From contig NZ_FOJI01000010.1 in assembly GCF_900111235.1 (NCBI RefSeq), forward strand, positions 62,001 through 126,000: DNA of 64,000 bases, given 5' to 3'. The number at the start of each line of letters is the position of its first letter. Within the stretch, counting starts at the first letter, position 1. The DNA comes from [Clostridium] fimetarium (GTDB lineage: Bacteria; Bacillota; Clostridia; Lachnospirales; Lachnospiraceae). Both the position numbers and the translations under genes were made by a program. The notes below the pieces were generated by a model that was given only the letters and a program-made list of their open reading frames with translations, made no database searches and was not told where the DNA came from. Below, piece after piece: positions 19,603-29,200 of the stretch.

Positions 19603-20841
19603 TTATTCAACGAATTTTTTTACCAAAATACTTGCATTATGACCGCCAAACCCAAGTGAATTACTAATTGCATAATTTACACTCATTTCAATACCAGTTC
19701 CCTTTACATAATCAAGATCAAGCTCTTCCTCTGTCTCTTGCAATCCAACATTAGGGTGAACATATCCGTCAGTAATTGATTTTACACATGTAATAAATTC
19801 AACTGCTCCTGCAGCCCCAAGCAAATGTCCCACCATTGATTTTGTTGAGCTAATCTTAACATCCTTCGCACAATCACCAAATGCAAGTTTAATCGCTCTT
19901 GTTTCAAATAAATCATTATGATGTGTACTTGTTCCATGCGCATTAATATAATCTATATCTGATGGATTAATGCCAGCTTCTTTGATTGCATTTGTCATTG
20001 CTCTGGCTGCTCCGCTTCCATCCTCTGCTGGTGAAGTTATATGGTAAGCATCACTTGAACAACCATATCCAACTACCTCTGCATAAATTTTAGCGCCTCT
20101 TGCTTTTGCATGCTCGAGTTCCTCTAATACAACAATACCTGCGCCTTCGCCCAGTACAAAGCCATCTCTTTCCTTATCAAAAGGAATAGATGCACGTTTT
20201 GGATCCACGGATGAGGATAATGCAGTAAGTGCAGCAAATCCACCGATACCAATTGGTGTAACACAAGCTTCTGTACCGCCAGTTATCATAACATCTGCAT
20301 CGCAACACTGAATGCTTCTAAACGCTTCACCAATAGAATTTGTACCAGTTGCACAAGCGGTAACAACATTGATGCTCTTTCCCTTTAGACCAAATAATAT
20401 AGAAACATTTCCAGCTGCCATATTGCTAATCATCAATGGTACCAATAATGGATTAATTCTTGATGGACCCTTGGTAAGTAACTTATCATGTTCTCTTTCC
20501 ATCGCTTGAAGGCTTCCAATTCCAGAACCTACTGATGTCCCTACCATGTATGGATCTTCATTTTCCATATTAAGACCTGAATCTTCAATTGCTTCTTTTG
20601 CAGCAGCTGCTGCATATTGGCAAAACAATTCCATTCTTTTTGCTGATTTAAAATCCATAAACTGCTTTGCATCAAAGCCTTTTACTTCAGCAGCTAATTT
20701 TGCCTTATATTCTGTTGCATCAAACTTTGTAATAAAATCAATTCCTACTTCTTGTCTCTTAACTCCTGACCAAAATTCCTCGACACTTAAACCGATAGGA
20801 GTAATTGCTCCCATTCCTGTAACTACAACTCGTCTACTCAT
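19603..20841 (-). CDS. fabF: 3-oxoacyl-ACP synthase II
   Basis: A 412-residue condensing enzyme that extends acyl-ACP with malonyl-ACP. The catalytic cysteine is C163 in VVTACATGTNSI; the two histidines lie in YINAHGTSTHHND and STKSMVGHLLGAAGAVE, completing the C-H-H triad. The C-terminal SLGFGGHNASILVKK loop is typical of FabF. Start MSRRVVVTGMG follows an AGGAGAG ribosome site. Upstream lies a 455-base gap with a foldback element, unusual inside an operon. Confidence 0.97.
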   Translation of the reverse strand: MSRRVVVTGMGAITPIGLSVEEFWSGVKRQEVGIDFITKFDATEYKAKLAAEVKGFDAKQFMDFKSAKRMELFCQYAAAAAKEAIEDSGLNMENEDPYMVGTSVGSGIGSLQAMEREHDKLLTKGPSRINPLLVPLMISNMAAGNVSILFGLKGKSINVVTACATGTNSIGEAFRSIQCCDADVMITGGTEACVTPIGIGGFAALTALSSSVDPKRASIPFDKERDGFVLGEGAGIVVLEELEHAKARGAKIYAEVVGYGCSSDAYHITSPAEDGSGAARAMTNAIKEAGINPSDIDYINAHGTSTHHNDLFETRAIKLAFGDCAKDVKISSTKSMVGHLLGAAGAVEFITCVKSITDGYVHPNVGLQETEEELDLDYVKGTGIEMSVNYAISNSLGFGGHNASILVKKFVE

Positions 20842-21049
20842 ATTATAAATCTCTCCTGTTTAATTTTCAATTTATTATTGTGTTTTCATTGCATTTTTCT
20901 ACTATTTCCTAATATTTCCTTGCATTTCCCGCGTAAATCTTCTCTTTGTCTTTACACCCTTTACATAGCGAATATTTAAATGTAAAACTTTTCAAGATAT
21001 AACCAGTAAATACTAATTTAGGTTTCAAGATTTCTCAACGAAGTAAATC

Positions 21050-21229
21050 GTGAATATTAATTTATAATTATGCTTTTCCGCAGACCGGCTGAAAGCAGCG
21101 CTTATATTTTTTCCAAGACTCAGATGAAAATTCGAACGAAGTGAGACTTTTCATCATCCCTGAGGCTTGCAAAAAAATATGCTGCTTGAAGGAAAGGCAA
21201 GAAAAGTATAATTATAAATTAATATTCAC
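21050..21229. repeat. Intergenic foldback element, copy 1 (long form)
   Basis: A 180-base element in the fabG-fabF gap. Perfect 22-bp terminal arms (21050-21071 with 21208-21229) enclose a conserved core (CCGCAGACCGGCTGA on the left, TGAAGGAAAGGCAAG on the right). An inner stem AAGCAGC/GCTGCTT follows, then an apical domain with a T-run/A-run stem and an arm of GATGAAAA with TTTTCATC. The same core occurs at 22331-22514 and 55458-55565. The rest of the gap (20842-21049 and 21230-21296) shows only AT-rich sequence with short ATTTCCT and ATTCACCCA repeats. Confidence 0.9.
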
Positions 21230-21296
21230 CCACTACCTCCCGTAAAATCTTACCTCTAAATAATTATTCACCCACAACCTACCGTCAGTTTTCCAC

Positions 21297-22037
21297 TTAA
21301 ATATTCATCCCACCATCTATAGAGATGATTTGCCCTGTTATATATGAACCCTTATCTGAAGCAAGGAACACAACCATTTGCGCAATATCTTGCGTCGTTC
21401 CCATTTTTCTCAAAGGAATTTGTTCCAAAACTTTTTCTTTCACAGTATCTGAAAGACCTTGTGTCATATCCGTATCAATATAACCTGGAGCAATTGCATT
21501 CACTGTAATGCCTCTTGATCCTAACTCTTTTGCCGCCGACTTTGTAATCCCTATTATTCCCGCTTTACTTGCGGAGTAATTTACCTGACCTGCATTACCT
21601 GCGATTCCTACTACAGAAGACATATTAATAATTCTTCCTGATTTTTGTTTTAACATCTGTCTTGATACATGTTTTACACAGTTAAATGTTCCCTTTAAAT
21701 TAGTGTCAATCACATCATCATAATCTGCCTCTGACATTTTCATTAACAATCCGTCTTTTGTAATGCCGGCATTATTAACTAAAATATCGAGAGCACCGTA
21801 AGTTTTAATTATGTACTGTATCATCTCTTCAGTTTTTGCAAAATCAGCGACACTACAGCCAAAACTTTCCGCTACTCCGCCACTGCCTTTGATTGTTTCC
21901 ACAACCTCTTCAGCTTTACCTTTGCTTCCGTTATAATTAACTATAACCGTAGCGCCTTCTGCTGCAAGTTCAAGTGCGATTTCTCTCCCTATCCCCCTGC
22001 TAGCTCCTGTAACCAACGCGATTTTACCTTTCAACAT
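21297..22037 (-). CDS. fabG: 3-oxoacyl-ACP reductase
   Basis: A 246-residue short-chain dehydrogenase that reduces 3-oxoacyl-ACP with NADPH. The Rossmann motif is TGASRGIG (10-17), the NNAG motif lies at 88-91, and the catalytic triad is S141, Y154 and K158 (NYSASKAG). I start the gene at 22037 ([11 protein letters not shown]): this gives the usual length and has AAGGTGGG about eight bases upstream. The open frame extends 17 codons further upstream without family similarity. It is flanked on both sides by foldback elements. Confidence 0.97.
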   Translation of the reverse strand: MLKGKIALVTGASRGIGREIALELAAEGATVIVNYNGSKGKAEEVVETIKGSGGVAESFGCSVADFAKTEEMIQYIIKTYGALDILVNNAGITKDGLLMKMSEADYDDVIDTNLKGTFNCVKHVSRQMLKQKSGRIINMSSVVGIAGNAGQVNYSASKAGIIGITKSAAKELGSRGITVNAIAPGYIDTDMTQGLSDTVKEKVLEQIPLRKMGTTQDIAQMVVFLASDKGSYITGQIISIDGGMNI

Positions 22038-22140
22038 AACCAAAACCCACCTTCCATCTAAACTCGTCAATTTCAACTCTTTGTACATCCGTCTACCATG
22101 TTTTTAAATCTTTACCTTTATTCTTTGCTTTTGACTCTTT

Positions 22141-22314
22141 GCTTTTGACGCTTTGCGTAGCGTATGCCATTCTTTTCAAACTCTCTGATTTTGACCTTGC
22201 TTTTGACGCATTGCGTAGCATGTGCCATTCTTCTCAAGTTCTCTAATTTTGACTTTGCTTTTGACGCATTTCGTAGCATGTGCCATTCTTTTCAAACTCT
22301 ATGATTTTGACTTT
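22141..22314. repeat. Three tandem 58-bp repeats between fabD and fabG
   Basis: Three consecutive 58-base units (22141, 22199, 22257) share GCTTTTGACGC, CGTAGC and TGCCATTCTT blocks with a few substitutions; partial units flank them on both sides (22123-22140 and 22315-22334). No open frame or spacer structure is present. They lie within the operon transcript, immediately beside foldback copy 2. Confidence 0.92.
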
Positions 22315-22330
22315 TTGCGTAACGTATATC

Positions 22331-22514
22331 ATTCATATTGATTTGTGATTATTTATTTTGCCGCTGACCGGCTGAAAGTAGCGTTTATATTTTTTCCTAG
22401 ACTCAGATGAAAATCGAACGAAGTGAGACTTTTCATCATCTCTGAGGCTAGCAAAAAAATATGCTGCTTGAAGGAAAGGCAAGGCAAAACAAATACTCAC
22501 AAATCAATATGAAT
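22331..22514. repeat. Intergenic foldback element, copy 2 (long form)
   Basis: A 184-base element in the fabD-fabG gap. Terminal arms of 18 perfect bp (22331-22348 with 22497-22514) differ from copy 1 at several positions, but both sides change together. The core CCGCTGACCGGCTGA / TGAAGGAAAGGCAAG and the apical domain are nearly identical to copy 1. Orientation relative to the genes is the same. Confidence 0.9.
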
Positions 22515-22562
22515 TCACACCTTACCAAATAATCACAAACCAATATGAATTCACACCTTACC
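22497..22562. repeat. Tandem duplication (36-bp period) at the 3' end of fabD
   Basis: Bases 22497-22526 recur at 22533-22562 with one change (30 bases, 6-base spacer). The unit includes the fabD stop codon and last codons (GGTAAGGTGTGA on the minus strand) and the right arm of foldback copy 2. The duplication therefore joins coding 3' end and element arm. Confidence 0.88.
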
Positions 22563-23468
22563 GAAAAGTCCCAAATCTTCAACCTTCTCAACATTAAAGA
22601 CCTTAACATCGCGAGCAATCTTTTTAACAAATCCAGATAATGTTTTACCAGGTCCTATTTCAATAAATGTATCAACGCCATCTTCAATTAACATCTTAAT
22701 GGATTGTTCAAATTTCACTGATGAATATACCTGTTTTTTTAATAGTTCTTTTACATCATTTTTGTCTTTTACATATTGTGCAGTGTAGTTTGCCACATAA
22801 GGAAGTCTTATATCATTTATTGTTACAGTATCAAGAACTGTACCAAGTTTGTCACCAGCACCCTTTAATAACTGTGAGTGAAATGGTCCACTTACATTAA
22901 GCGGTATAACTCGTCTAGCTCCTGCTTGAGTTAAAACTTTACCAGCATCGGTGACAGCCATTAAATCACCTGATATTACGATCTGACCTGGACAATTATA
23001 ATTTGCTATCTGAACATTTCCTTCCACGTTTGCAAGGCAATCTTCGATCATATTTGCATCAAGCCCAAGCACTGCTGACATTGCACCTTGACCTGCTGGG
23101 ACTTCTTTTTCCATATAAATCCCACGCTGTCTTACAACTTTGCAGGCATCCTCAAATGAAAGCACACCAGATGCAACTAATGCGCTGTATTCTCCAAGGC
23201 TAAGTCCGATATTTATATCTGATTTAACCCCTATTTCTTCAAGTGCATAAAGTAATGCAATTTCTACAGTTAATATTGCAATCTGCGTATACTCTGTTAT
23301 ATTTAATTCTTCATTTTCTTCAAAACAAAGTTTTTCTAAATCTAATCCCACAACTTTTGAAGCTGTTTGGAATGCATTTTTACTAACAGCAATCTGCTCA
23401 TAAAAATCCTTGCCCATACCAATATATTGTGCTCCTTGTCCTGGAAACATAAATGCTATTTTACCCAT
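22551..23468 (-). CDS. fabD: Malonyl-CoA:ACP transacylase
   Basis: A 305-residue acyltransferase that loads malonate onto ACP. MFPGQGAQYIGMG at the N-terminus, the nucleophile S90 in GLSLGEYSALVA, R115-like QRGIYMEKEVP and H197 in GPFHSQLLKGAG make up the active site; the C-terminal FIEIGPGKTLSGFVKK is also conserved. It begins one base after the fabK stop, so the two are tightly coupled. Its last codons and stop are duplicated in the downstream 36-bp repeat. Confidence 0.97.
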   Translation of the reverse strand: MGKIAFMFPGQGAQYIGMGKDFYEQIAVSKNAFQTASKVVGLDLEKLCFEENEELNITEYTQIAILTVEIALLYALEEIGVKSDINIGLSLGEYSALVASGVLSFEDACKVVRQRGIYMEKEVPAGQGAMSAVLGLDANMIEDCLANVEGNVQIANYNCPGQIVISGDLMAVTDAGKVLTQAGARRVIPLNVSGPFHSQLLKGAGDKLGTVLDTVTINDIRLPYVANYTAQYVKDKNDVKELLKKQVYSSVKFEQSIKMLIEDGVDTFIEIGPGKTLSGFVKKIARDVKVFNVEKVEDLGLFGKV

Positions 23469-24407
23469 TTAGAATACCATAGCCTTTCCCTCATATACAG
23501 ATTTTGCTTCTGATATCAGTTCATCTATTATTTCCTTACAGGTCTGCTCTTTATGTACTAAACCAGCAATTTGGCCAGCCATAACAGTACCATTTTTTAT
23601 ATCGCCTTCAACGACAGCTTTTCTTAATGCACCGAGCGTAAGAAGTTCTAACTCTTCAAATGCAACGCCCTCTTTTTCCATTAAATGATACTGTCTTGTC
23701 ATCTGGTTTCTAAGTTGACGAACAGGATGCCCTGTTGTTCTTCCAGTTACTTCAGAGTCAATATCTTTTGCTGATATTAATCTATCTTTGTAATTTTGAT
23801 GTACCGTAGATTCTTTTGCAACAACGAAACGAGTGCCTAACTGTACAGCCTCTGCTCCAAGCATAAATGCTGCTGCAACGCCTCTTCCATCACCAATACC
23901 ACCTGCAGCGATAACCGGAATAGATATAGCATCAACTACTTGTGGAAGTAAAGTCATTGTAGTTTGTTCACCAATATGACCACCAGACTCCATTCCTTCT
24001 GCTACTATGGCATCAGCTCCATATCTTTCCATTCTTCTTGCAAGTGCAACTGAAGCAACAACGGGAATAACTTTAATACCGGCAGCTTTCCACATTGCCA
24101 TATACTTTTCTGGATTACCAGCTCCTGTTGTAACAACCTTTACGCCTTCTTCAACTACTACTTTAGCGATTTCGTCAGCATACTGGCTAAGTAACATTAT
24201 ATTAACGCCGATTGGATTACTTGTAATTGCTTTTGCTTTTCTAATCTCTTCTCTAACCCATTCAGCTGGTGCATTGGCTGCTCCGATAAATCCAATTCCT
24301 CCGGCTTTAGAAACATTTCCAGCAAGATTTGCATTGGCAACCCACGCCATACCACCTTGGATTATAGGATATTCAATTCCTAATAATTCAGTAATTCTTG
24401 TTTTCAT
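23469..24407 (-). CDS. fabK: Enoyl-ACP reductase II (FMN-dependent)
   Basis: A 312-residue FMN/NADH enoyl-ACP reductase, the last step of each elongation round; FabK is the triclosan-tolerant alternative to FabI. Motifs are YPIIQGGMAWVANANLAG, VVTTGAGNPEKYM, AEGMESGGHIGEQTT, PVIAAGGIGDGRGVAAAFML and EAVQLGTRFVVAKEST. It follows acp by two bases and abuts fabD. A second, more divergent NPD-family gene closes the operon (14145-15203). Confidence 0.96.
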   Translation of the reverse strand: MKTRITELLGIEYPIIQGGMAWVANANLAGNVSKAGGIGFIGAANAPAEWVREEIRKAKAITSNPIGVNIMLLSQYADEIAKVVVEEGVKVVTTGAGNPEKYMAMWKAAGIKVIPVVASVALARRMERYGADAIVAEGMESGGHIGEQTTMTLLPQVVDAISIPVIAAGGIGDGRGVAAAFMLGAEAVQLGTRFVVAKESTVHQNYKDRLISAKDIDSEVTGRTTGHPVRQLRNQMTRQYHLMEKEGVAFEELELLTLGALRKAVVEGDIKNGTVMAGQIAGLVHKEQTCKEIIDELISEAKSVYEGKAMVF

Positions 24408-24409
24408 AA

Positions 24410-24640
24410 TTAATTAACACCTTTATCTGATAGATAATTCATTACATCCTGTACCGTTAATAATTTTTCGAGATCTTCAGCTGGAATTTCAACGGAATAC
24501 TCATCTTCAAGAGCCATAACAAGCTCAAACAAATCAAGTGAGTCTGCTCCTAGATCTTCTTTGAATTTTGATTCAGCTTTAATTTCTGATTCCTCTACAT
24601 TTAATTGTCCTGCAATAATTTCTTTGATTTTTTCTAACAT
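24410..24640 (-). CDS. acpP: Acyl carrier protein
   Basis: A 76-residue acidic carrier. The phosphopantetheine serine is S34 in GADSLDLFELVMALE, followed by the acidic helix EDEYSVEIPAEDLEKL. A good ribosome site (AAGGAGAA) precedes the ATG. It lies between fabH and fabK, the usual Firmicutes arrangement for FabT-controlled operons. Confidence 0.97.
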   Translation of the reverse strand: MLEKIKEIIAGQLNVEESEIKAESKFKEDLGADSLDLFELVMALEDEYSVEIPAEDLEKLLTVQDVMNYLSDKGVN

Positions 24641-24695
24641 TTTAATTTTCTCCTTTTAGATAAAGTTATTATTATTTTTATAGCTTTCGCTAAAA

Positions 24696-25676
24696 CTACC
24701 AAGTTAAAAGAGTTGCGCCCCAAGAAAGCCCAGCTCCAAATCCAGATATCACTATCTTATCTCCAGATTTCAGCATTCCTTTTTTATTCATTTCATCTAA
24801 CAGAATCGGTATACTTGCGGCCGATGTATTCCCATAAAGTTCCAAATTAGTAGGAAACTTTTCTATATCAACATTTAATCGTTTTGCAACAGATTGTAAA
24901 ATCCTTATGTTCGCCTGATGAAGTACAAAATATTTAATATCATCAATGTTTGTATTACTTTTTTCTAAAACCTTACTTATACATTGTGGAACCTGTTTTA
25001 CCGCAAATCGAAAGACCTCTTGACCCTCCATCTTAACAAAGCCATAGGAAGAATCAACTTCTTCATTTTTCACTGCTGCTGTCAAGAAATTTCCTACTTT
25101 TCTATCTTCACATAATAACACATTTCCTTTGGTACCATCACTATACATTACCATATCTTCAATTCCAATTTCATCAGCTGCAACTACAACTGCTCCAGCA
25201 CCATCTCCGAAAAGTACGCAGGTTCCACGGTCTTTCCAATCTATCGTCTTAGACATAACTTCTGAGCCTATAACCAATGCTTTTTTATAAATTCCAGATT
25301 TTATAAATGCATGTGCTGTATTGAGTGCAAATAAAAACCCAGAGCAAGCTGCGCTAAGGTCATAGCAAACTGCATTTTCCGCCTCAATTCCAAATTGAAC
25401 CAACGATGCAGTATTTGGAAATACATTATCAGCACTCGAAGTTGCAACAATAATTAGTTCAATCTCTTTCACGTCTATATTTGCACTAGCAATCGCTTCC
25501 TTCGCAGCTTCAATTGCTAATTCTGATGTGTCTTGACCTTCTGAAATTCTTCGTTCTTTGATTCCAGTTCTCGAACGAATCCATTCATCATTCGTGTCAA
25601 CTACTTTTGATAAATCATCGTTACTCACTATCATTTGAGGGAAGAAACTTCCTGTTCCTATTATTCTTGTTGTCAT
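24696..25676 (-). CDS. fabH: 3-oxoacyl-ACP synthase III
   Basis: A 326-residue initiating condensing enzyme that joins acetyl- or branched acyl-CoA to malonyl-ACP. The active-site cysteine is C111 in CYDLSAACSGFLFAL; His and Asn of the triad lie in FVLHQANIRI and LYGNTSAASIP. The end GFGAGLSWGATLLTW is typical. It is the first gene of the operon and starts about 60 bases after the predicted transcription start of the FabT-box promoter. In many Firmicutes a marR-type fabT precedes fabH; none is found here. Confidence 0.97.
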   Translation of the reverse strand: MTTRIIGTGSFFPQMIVSNDDLSKVVDTNDEWIRSRTGIKERRISEGQDTSELAIEAAKEAIASANIDVKEIELIIVATSSADNVFPNTASLVQFGIEAENAVCYDLSAACSGFLFALNTAHAFIKSGIYKKALVIGSEVMSKTIDWKDRGTCVLFGDGAGAVVVAADEIGIEDMVMYSDGTKGNVLLCEDRKVGNFLTAAVKNEEVDSSYGFVKMEGQEVFRFAVKQVPQCISKVLEKSNTNIDDIKYFVLHQANIRILQSVAKRLNVDIEKFPTNLELYGNTSAASIPILLDEMNKKGMLKSGDKIVISGFGAGLSWGATLLTW

Positions 25677-25720
25677 AATAACCTTCCAAATGTTATTTTA
25701 ATATTTTGATATACTTATAT

Positions 25721-25733
25721 TTTGATTATCAAA
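25721..25733. promoter_or_regulatory. FabT-type operator, promoter-proximal copy
   Basis: TTTGATTATCAAA, a perfect 13-base palindrome that equals the core of the FabT (MarR family) binding site known from streptococci. It lies just downstream of the -10 box of the fabH promoter, where a bound repressor would block initiation. Confidence 0.8.
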
Positions 25734-25743
25734 GTATTTTTTT

Positions 25744-25772
25744 ATTATATTATTTTTGCTCTAATTTGTCAA
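25744..25772 (-). promoter_or_regulatory. Consensus sigma-A promoter of the fatty-acid operon
   Basis: On the minus strand a perfect TTGACA (25767-25772) and a perfect TATAAT (25744-25749) are separated by 17 bases. Predicted start is near 25737, giving a leader of about 60 bases before fabH. Both flanks carry an identical FabT-type palindrome. Confidence 0.85.
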
Positions 25773-25780
25773 TATATTAA

Positions 25781-25793
25781 TTTGATTATCAAA
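25781..25793. promoter_or_regulatory. FabT-type operator, upstream copy
   Basis: A second perfect TTTGATTATCAAA exactly 60 bases from the first (centre to centre), just upstream of the -35 box. The remaining gap 25794-26154 is AT-rich intergenic DNA in which I see nothing further. Confidence 0.8.
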
Positions 25794-26154
25794 CTAATAT
25801 TGAGATATTACATTGCTTACATAATATTACCTTTCATAACCATTTGCTATTTCATCCTACTTACAAATTTCATTTTCATTATACTTCAGTCTTTTATGTC
25901 TATTATTATCTCGATTATTCCCAATAATTATACTAAATATATTATCACCCTATTAGAGCAAATAAATAGACCAATCAGAAAATCTTTAGCCATGTTTCAA
26001 TACATTGACTAAATTTTTATTGATTGGTCCAATATTTTGCTTATAATTTTTCGGATTATTCAAATTCAAATAATATCCTACTACATTATTTATTACTAAT
26101 TTTGCATTTCACGTTAATTCGCAAATGAATATATAAAGTGCTGCCGAATTTTTG

Positions 26155-26181
26155 AGTAGTAATTTCAGTTGAATTACTACT
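26155..26181. repeat. 10-bp inverted repeat downstream of the first pectate lyase gene
   Basis: AGTAGTAATT and AATTACTACT pair perfectly around a 7-base loop. It lies about 40 bases past the stop of the pectate lyase gene but lacks a T run on the minus strand, so it is a weak terminator candidate. Confidence 0.45.
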
Positions 26182-26190
26182 AAGTTGCAC

Positions 26191-26235
26191 TTCTACTTAG
26201 GTAACTTCTACTTAGGTAACTTCTACTTTGTAGAA
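26191..26235. repeat. 15-bp tandem repeat touching the pectate lyase stop codon
   Basis: TTCTACTTAGGTAAC occurs twice in a row (26191-26220) and a partial third unit (26221-26235) contains the stop codon and final codons of the pectate lyase gene. Like the 13-bp and 36-bp arrays, it appears to be a duplicated gene 3' end. Confidence 0.85.
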
Positions 26236-29200
26236 ATGTTTATCTTTAATGTACTTGTGCTAATACCAAATTCTGCTCCCAATGTTCCAAAAGTTCCACT
26301 GTTTTTTGCAATCAAATATCCGTTTGAAGAAACTGAACCATCCGAATTTCTATACAGTAGATCAATATCTGATTTCACATTTGGTGTAGTCATGCTAACG
26401 AGGTCTGAAGACGAAGGTGCAGCAATAACTGTTCCGATCTTCAATCCACTTGTTACTGAAGTTTTTGTTGAAACTAGATAATAACTTCCTCCATTATAGT
26501 AAAGTGCATTCTGAATTGTTCCAACAAATTTATCTGTACTTTTTCCTGCTATTGTTAAAAGGTTTGTATAAACACCTCCACTTGTACGATAAAAATTAAA
26601 ATTAGATCCAGTATTATTAGATGATGTACAATTTGAAATGGTAAGAGCTGCACCATTTCCATTATCCGTAAATCCATCTTTACCATTACTAAAAGATAAG
26701 CAGTTGAATACCTTATGAGCCGTAGGAACCGCCCCATTACTGCCTCCCAATTTGAATCCATTTCTATCGCCTGAACTTGATGTAGTACCATTTGTCAATG
26801 TACCATTATTAAATGAAATACAGTTTCTAATTGTTACAACACCAATGGAACCTGTTTCTGATTTCGCATATAAATCCCATCCATCATCAATATTACAATA
26901 TGAAATACATCCATCAAATACATTTCCTTGTCCACATGTTAGTTTTGCTGCAAATCCATCTGCATTTTCTTGGGTTGCTGGATCCATATTATCAAATGCT
27001 GTACAGTTGATAATATAGTTATTTGCAGGCCAATCAGCCATATTAGATAAAGTTGAATTTCTACGGCTTATCTGTAAACCTGAATCTCTATTTGCTTTGA
27101 TTATGCATCTTTCAATTACATTATTACTGCCTGCTACAAAAATACCATTGTCAGCAGCGCCAGTAACTATAATTCCGTAAACATACCAATAATTTCCTTC
27201 CATTTGAAGACCTCTGGCATTCGTTGCAGTATCACCATATGTCTGTGAAGAGAAATCAAGTGTTACCTTTGCCCCATCAGCTGCTTTAAGAACTTTATAA
27301 GCACTTGATGTACCATTGTTTCCATAAGGAATTGTTAACTGGTAATTATATGAATATGTACCAGCTTGCAATATAATTGCAATTCCATTTGTAGTATTCG
27401 ATAGAGTGATTGCTGCTTCCAAACTCATAGGTGAACTTGATGTCCCTGAGCCAGATGCATTAGGTGCACAATATACTGCTGTCTTAAATTGTGAATCTGT
27501 AACGCTTCTAATATTTGTTACAACGCCCGTACTATTTAAATCATAACCATCTTGCTGTGGTGGAGCTGTTGTCGTTGCAGCTTGGGTGGTTGTCTGGGTT
27601 GCAGCTTGGGTTGTTGCTTGGGTTGCAGCTTGTGTTGTTGCCTGGGTCGCTGCTTGGGTTGTTGCTTGTGTTGCTGCTTGTGTTGTTGCTGTTGTTGTGC
27701 CTGTAGTTGTATAGTAAATATAAAACAGATTGGCTGTATCTGCTTTTGTAATTGCTACTGCTCCTGCTTTTACAGAAACTGTAACGATTCCTTTTGTTGC
27801 AGTATACTGCGTTCCATTTACATTTACAGTTGCAGCTGGCTCAACAAATACAAGTATAAGTTTTCCTGCTGTGCTAGCCGTAAATTTAACGCTTGTTGCT
27901 GATTCCATTTTCAGACACTGAGTCAGTTTAAGTCCATTATATGTAACAGTTCCTTTACTTGTTGAAAGGTTTCCACTTATGGTGAAAAATGTACTCGTCT
28001 TACCACTTGTCGTGAAATTATGAATCTTTGTGACTGTAGCTGTCTGTGTTGCTGCTTGTGTTGTTGCAGGTGTTGTTGCCTGCGTTGCTGCTTGTGTTGT
28101 TGCAGGTGTTGTTGCCTGCGTTGCTGCTTGTGTTGTTGCAGGTGTTGTTGCCTGTGTTGCTGCTTGTGTTGTTGCCGTTGTAGTACTCGTTGTTGTAAAG
28201 TCAATGTAAAACAAATTGGCTGTATCTGCTTTTGTAATTGAAACTGCTCCAGCTTTTACAGAAACCGTAACGATTCCTTTTGTTGCAGTATATTGTGTTC
28301 CATTTACTTTTACAGTTGCAGCTGCCTCTACAAATACAAGGGTCAATTTTCCTGCACTGGCAGCTGTAAATTTTACGCTTGTTGCTGATTCCATTTTCAG
28401 ACATTGTGTCAGGGTAAGTCCGTTATATGTAACTGTTCCTTTACTTGTTGAAAGGTTACCACTTATGGTAAAGAAAGAACTTGTCTTACCACTTGTAGTG
28501 AAATTATGTACCTTTGTAACTGTCTGTGCCTGTGTTGCTGCTTGTGTTGTTGCCTGCGTTGTTGCAGGTGTTGTTGCCTGCGTTGCAGCTTGAGTCGTAG
28601 CTTGGGTTGCTGCCTGGGTTGTTGCCTGCGTTGCTGCCTGCGTTGTGGAGCTTAATTCACCACCAGCTGAATTACCGCCAATTGAAACTAGCTTGCTTGT
28701 ATAACTTGTAATTGCAGATTTTAATGCGGTATTAACATCATATGATACATCGTCAACTGCATCATTAAAATCCCATTTGAAATCGCCACCATTGATGCGT
28801 CCTGCATATTTTTCAACTTTAACTTTTGCAGCCTCTGGGGTGTCAACTGTGTATTTATACATTGTTGAAGCTGTATCAAAGTTATTATATGTAGTTCCAC
28901 CTGAAACTGTTTTGTAAGAACTTGCAACAGTTGCGCTTCTACTTGATGTAGTTATTGCATCAAAATCTGTTGCGCTATAAGTCTGGTCTACAAAACGAGT
29001 TGCACCAATTATTGTATTCCCATAAGACTTAATCATTCCTCCAGCTTCACTTGAAAATGTTCCTTCTGCACCACCAAATACATCACTTCCTTGTAATGAT
29101 GAAAGCATTGGATATTTACAATTTCTAAAATAGTTGTTCTCTACAAATGCAGAGGAGCCCTTTGTTACGCCCACACCGTATTTTGAATTTCCGTCAAACA

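Noticed and set aside
22448-22630. Minus-strand ORF of 60 codons over the fabD 3' end
   Set aside because: Runs out of frame across fabD and the duplicated foldback arm; it is an artefact of the repeat.
25722-26012. Plus-strand hydrophobic ORF of 96 codons upstream of fabH
   Set aside because: It begins inside the FabT operator and crosses the fabH promoter; no ribosome site, and the composition only reflects AT-rich DNA.
27515-28593. Plus-strand ORFs rich in Cys/Leu/Gln opposite the pectate lyase linkers (also 31290-31724)
   Set aside because: These are antisense readings of the Thr/Gln/Ala and Thr/Ala/Pro minisatellites and have no independent signals.
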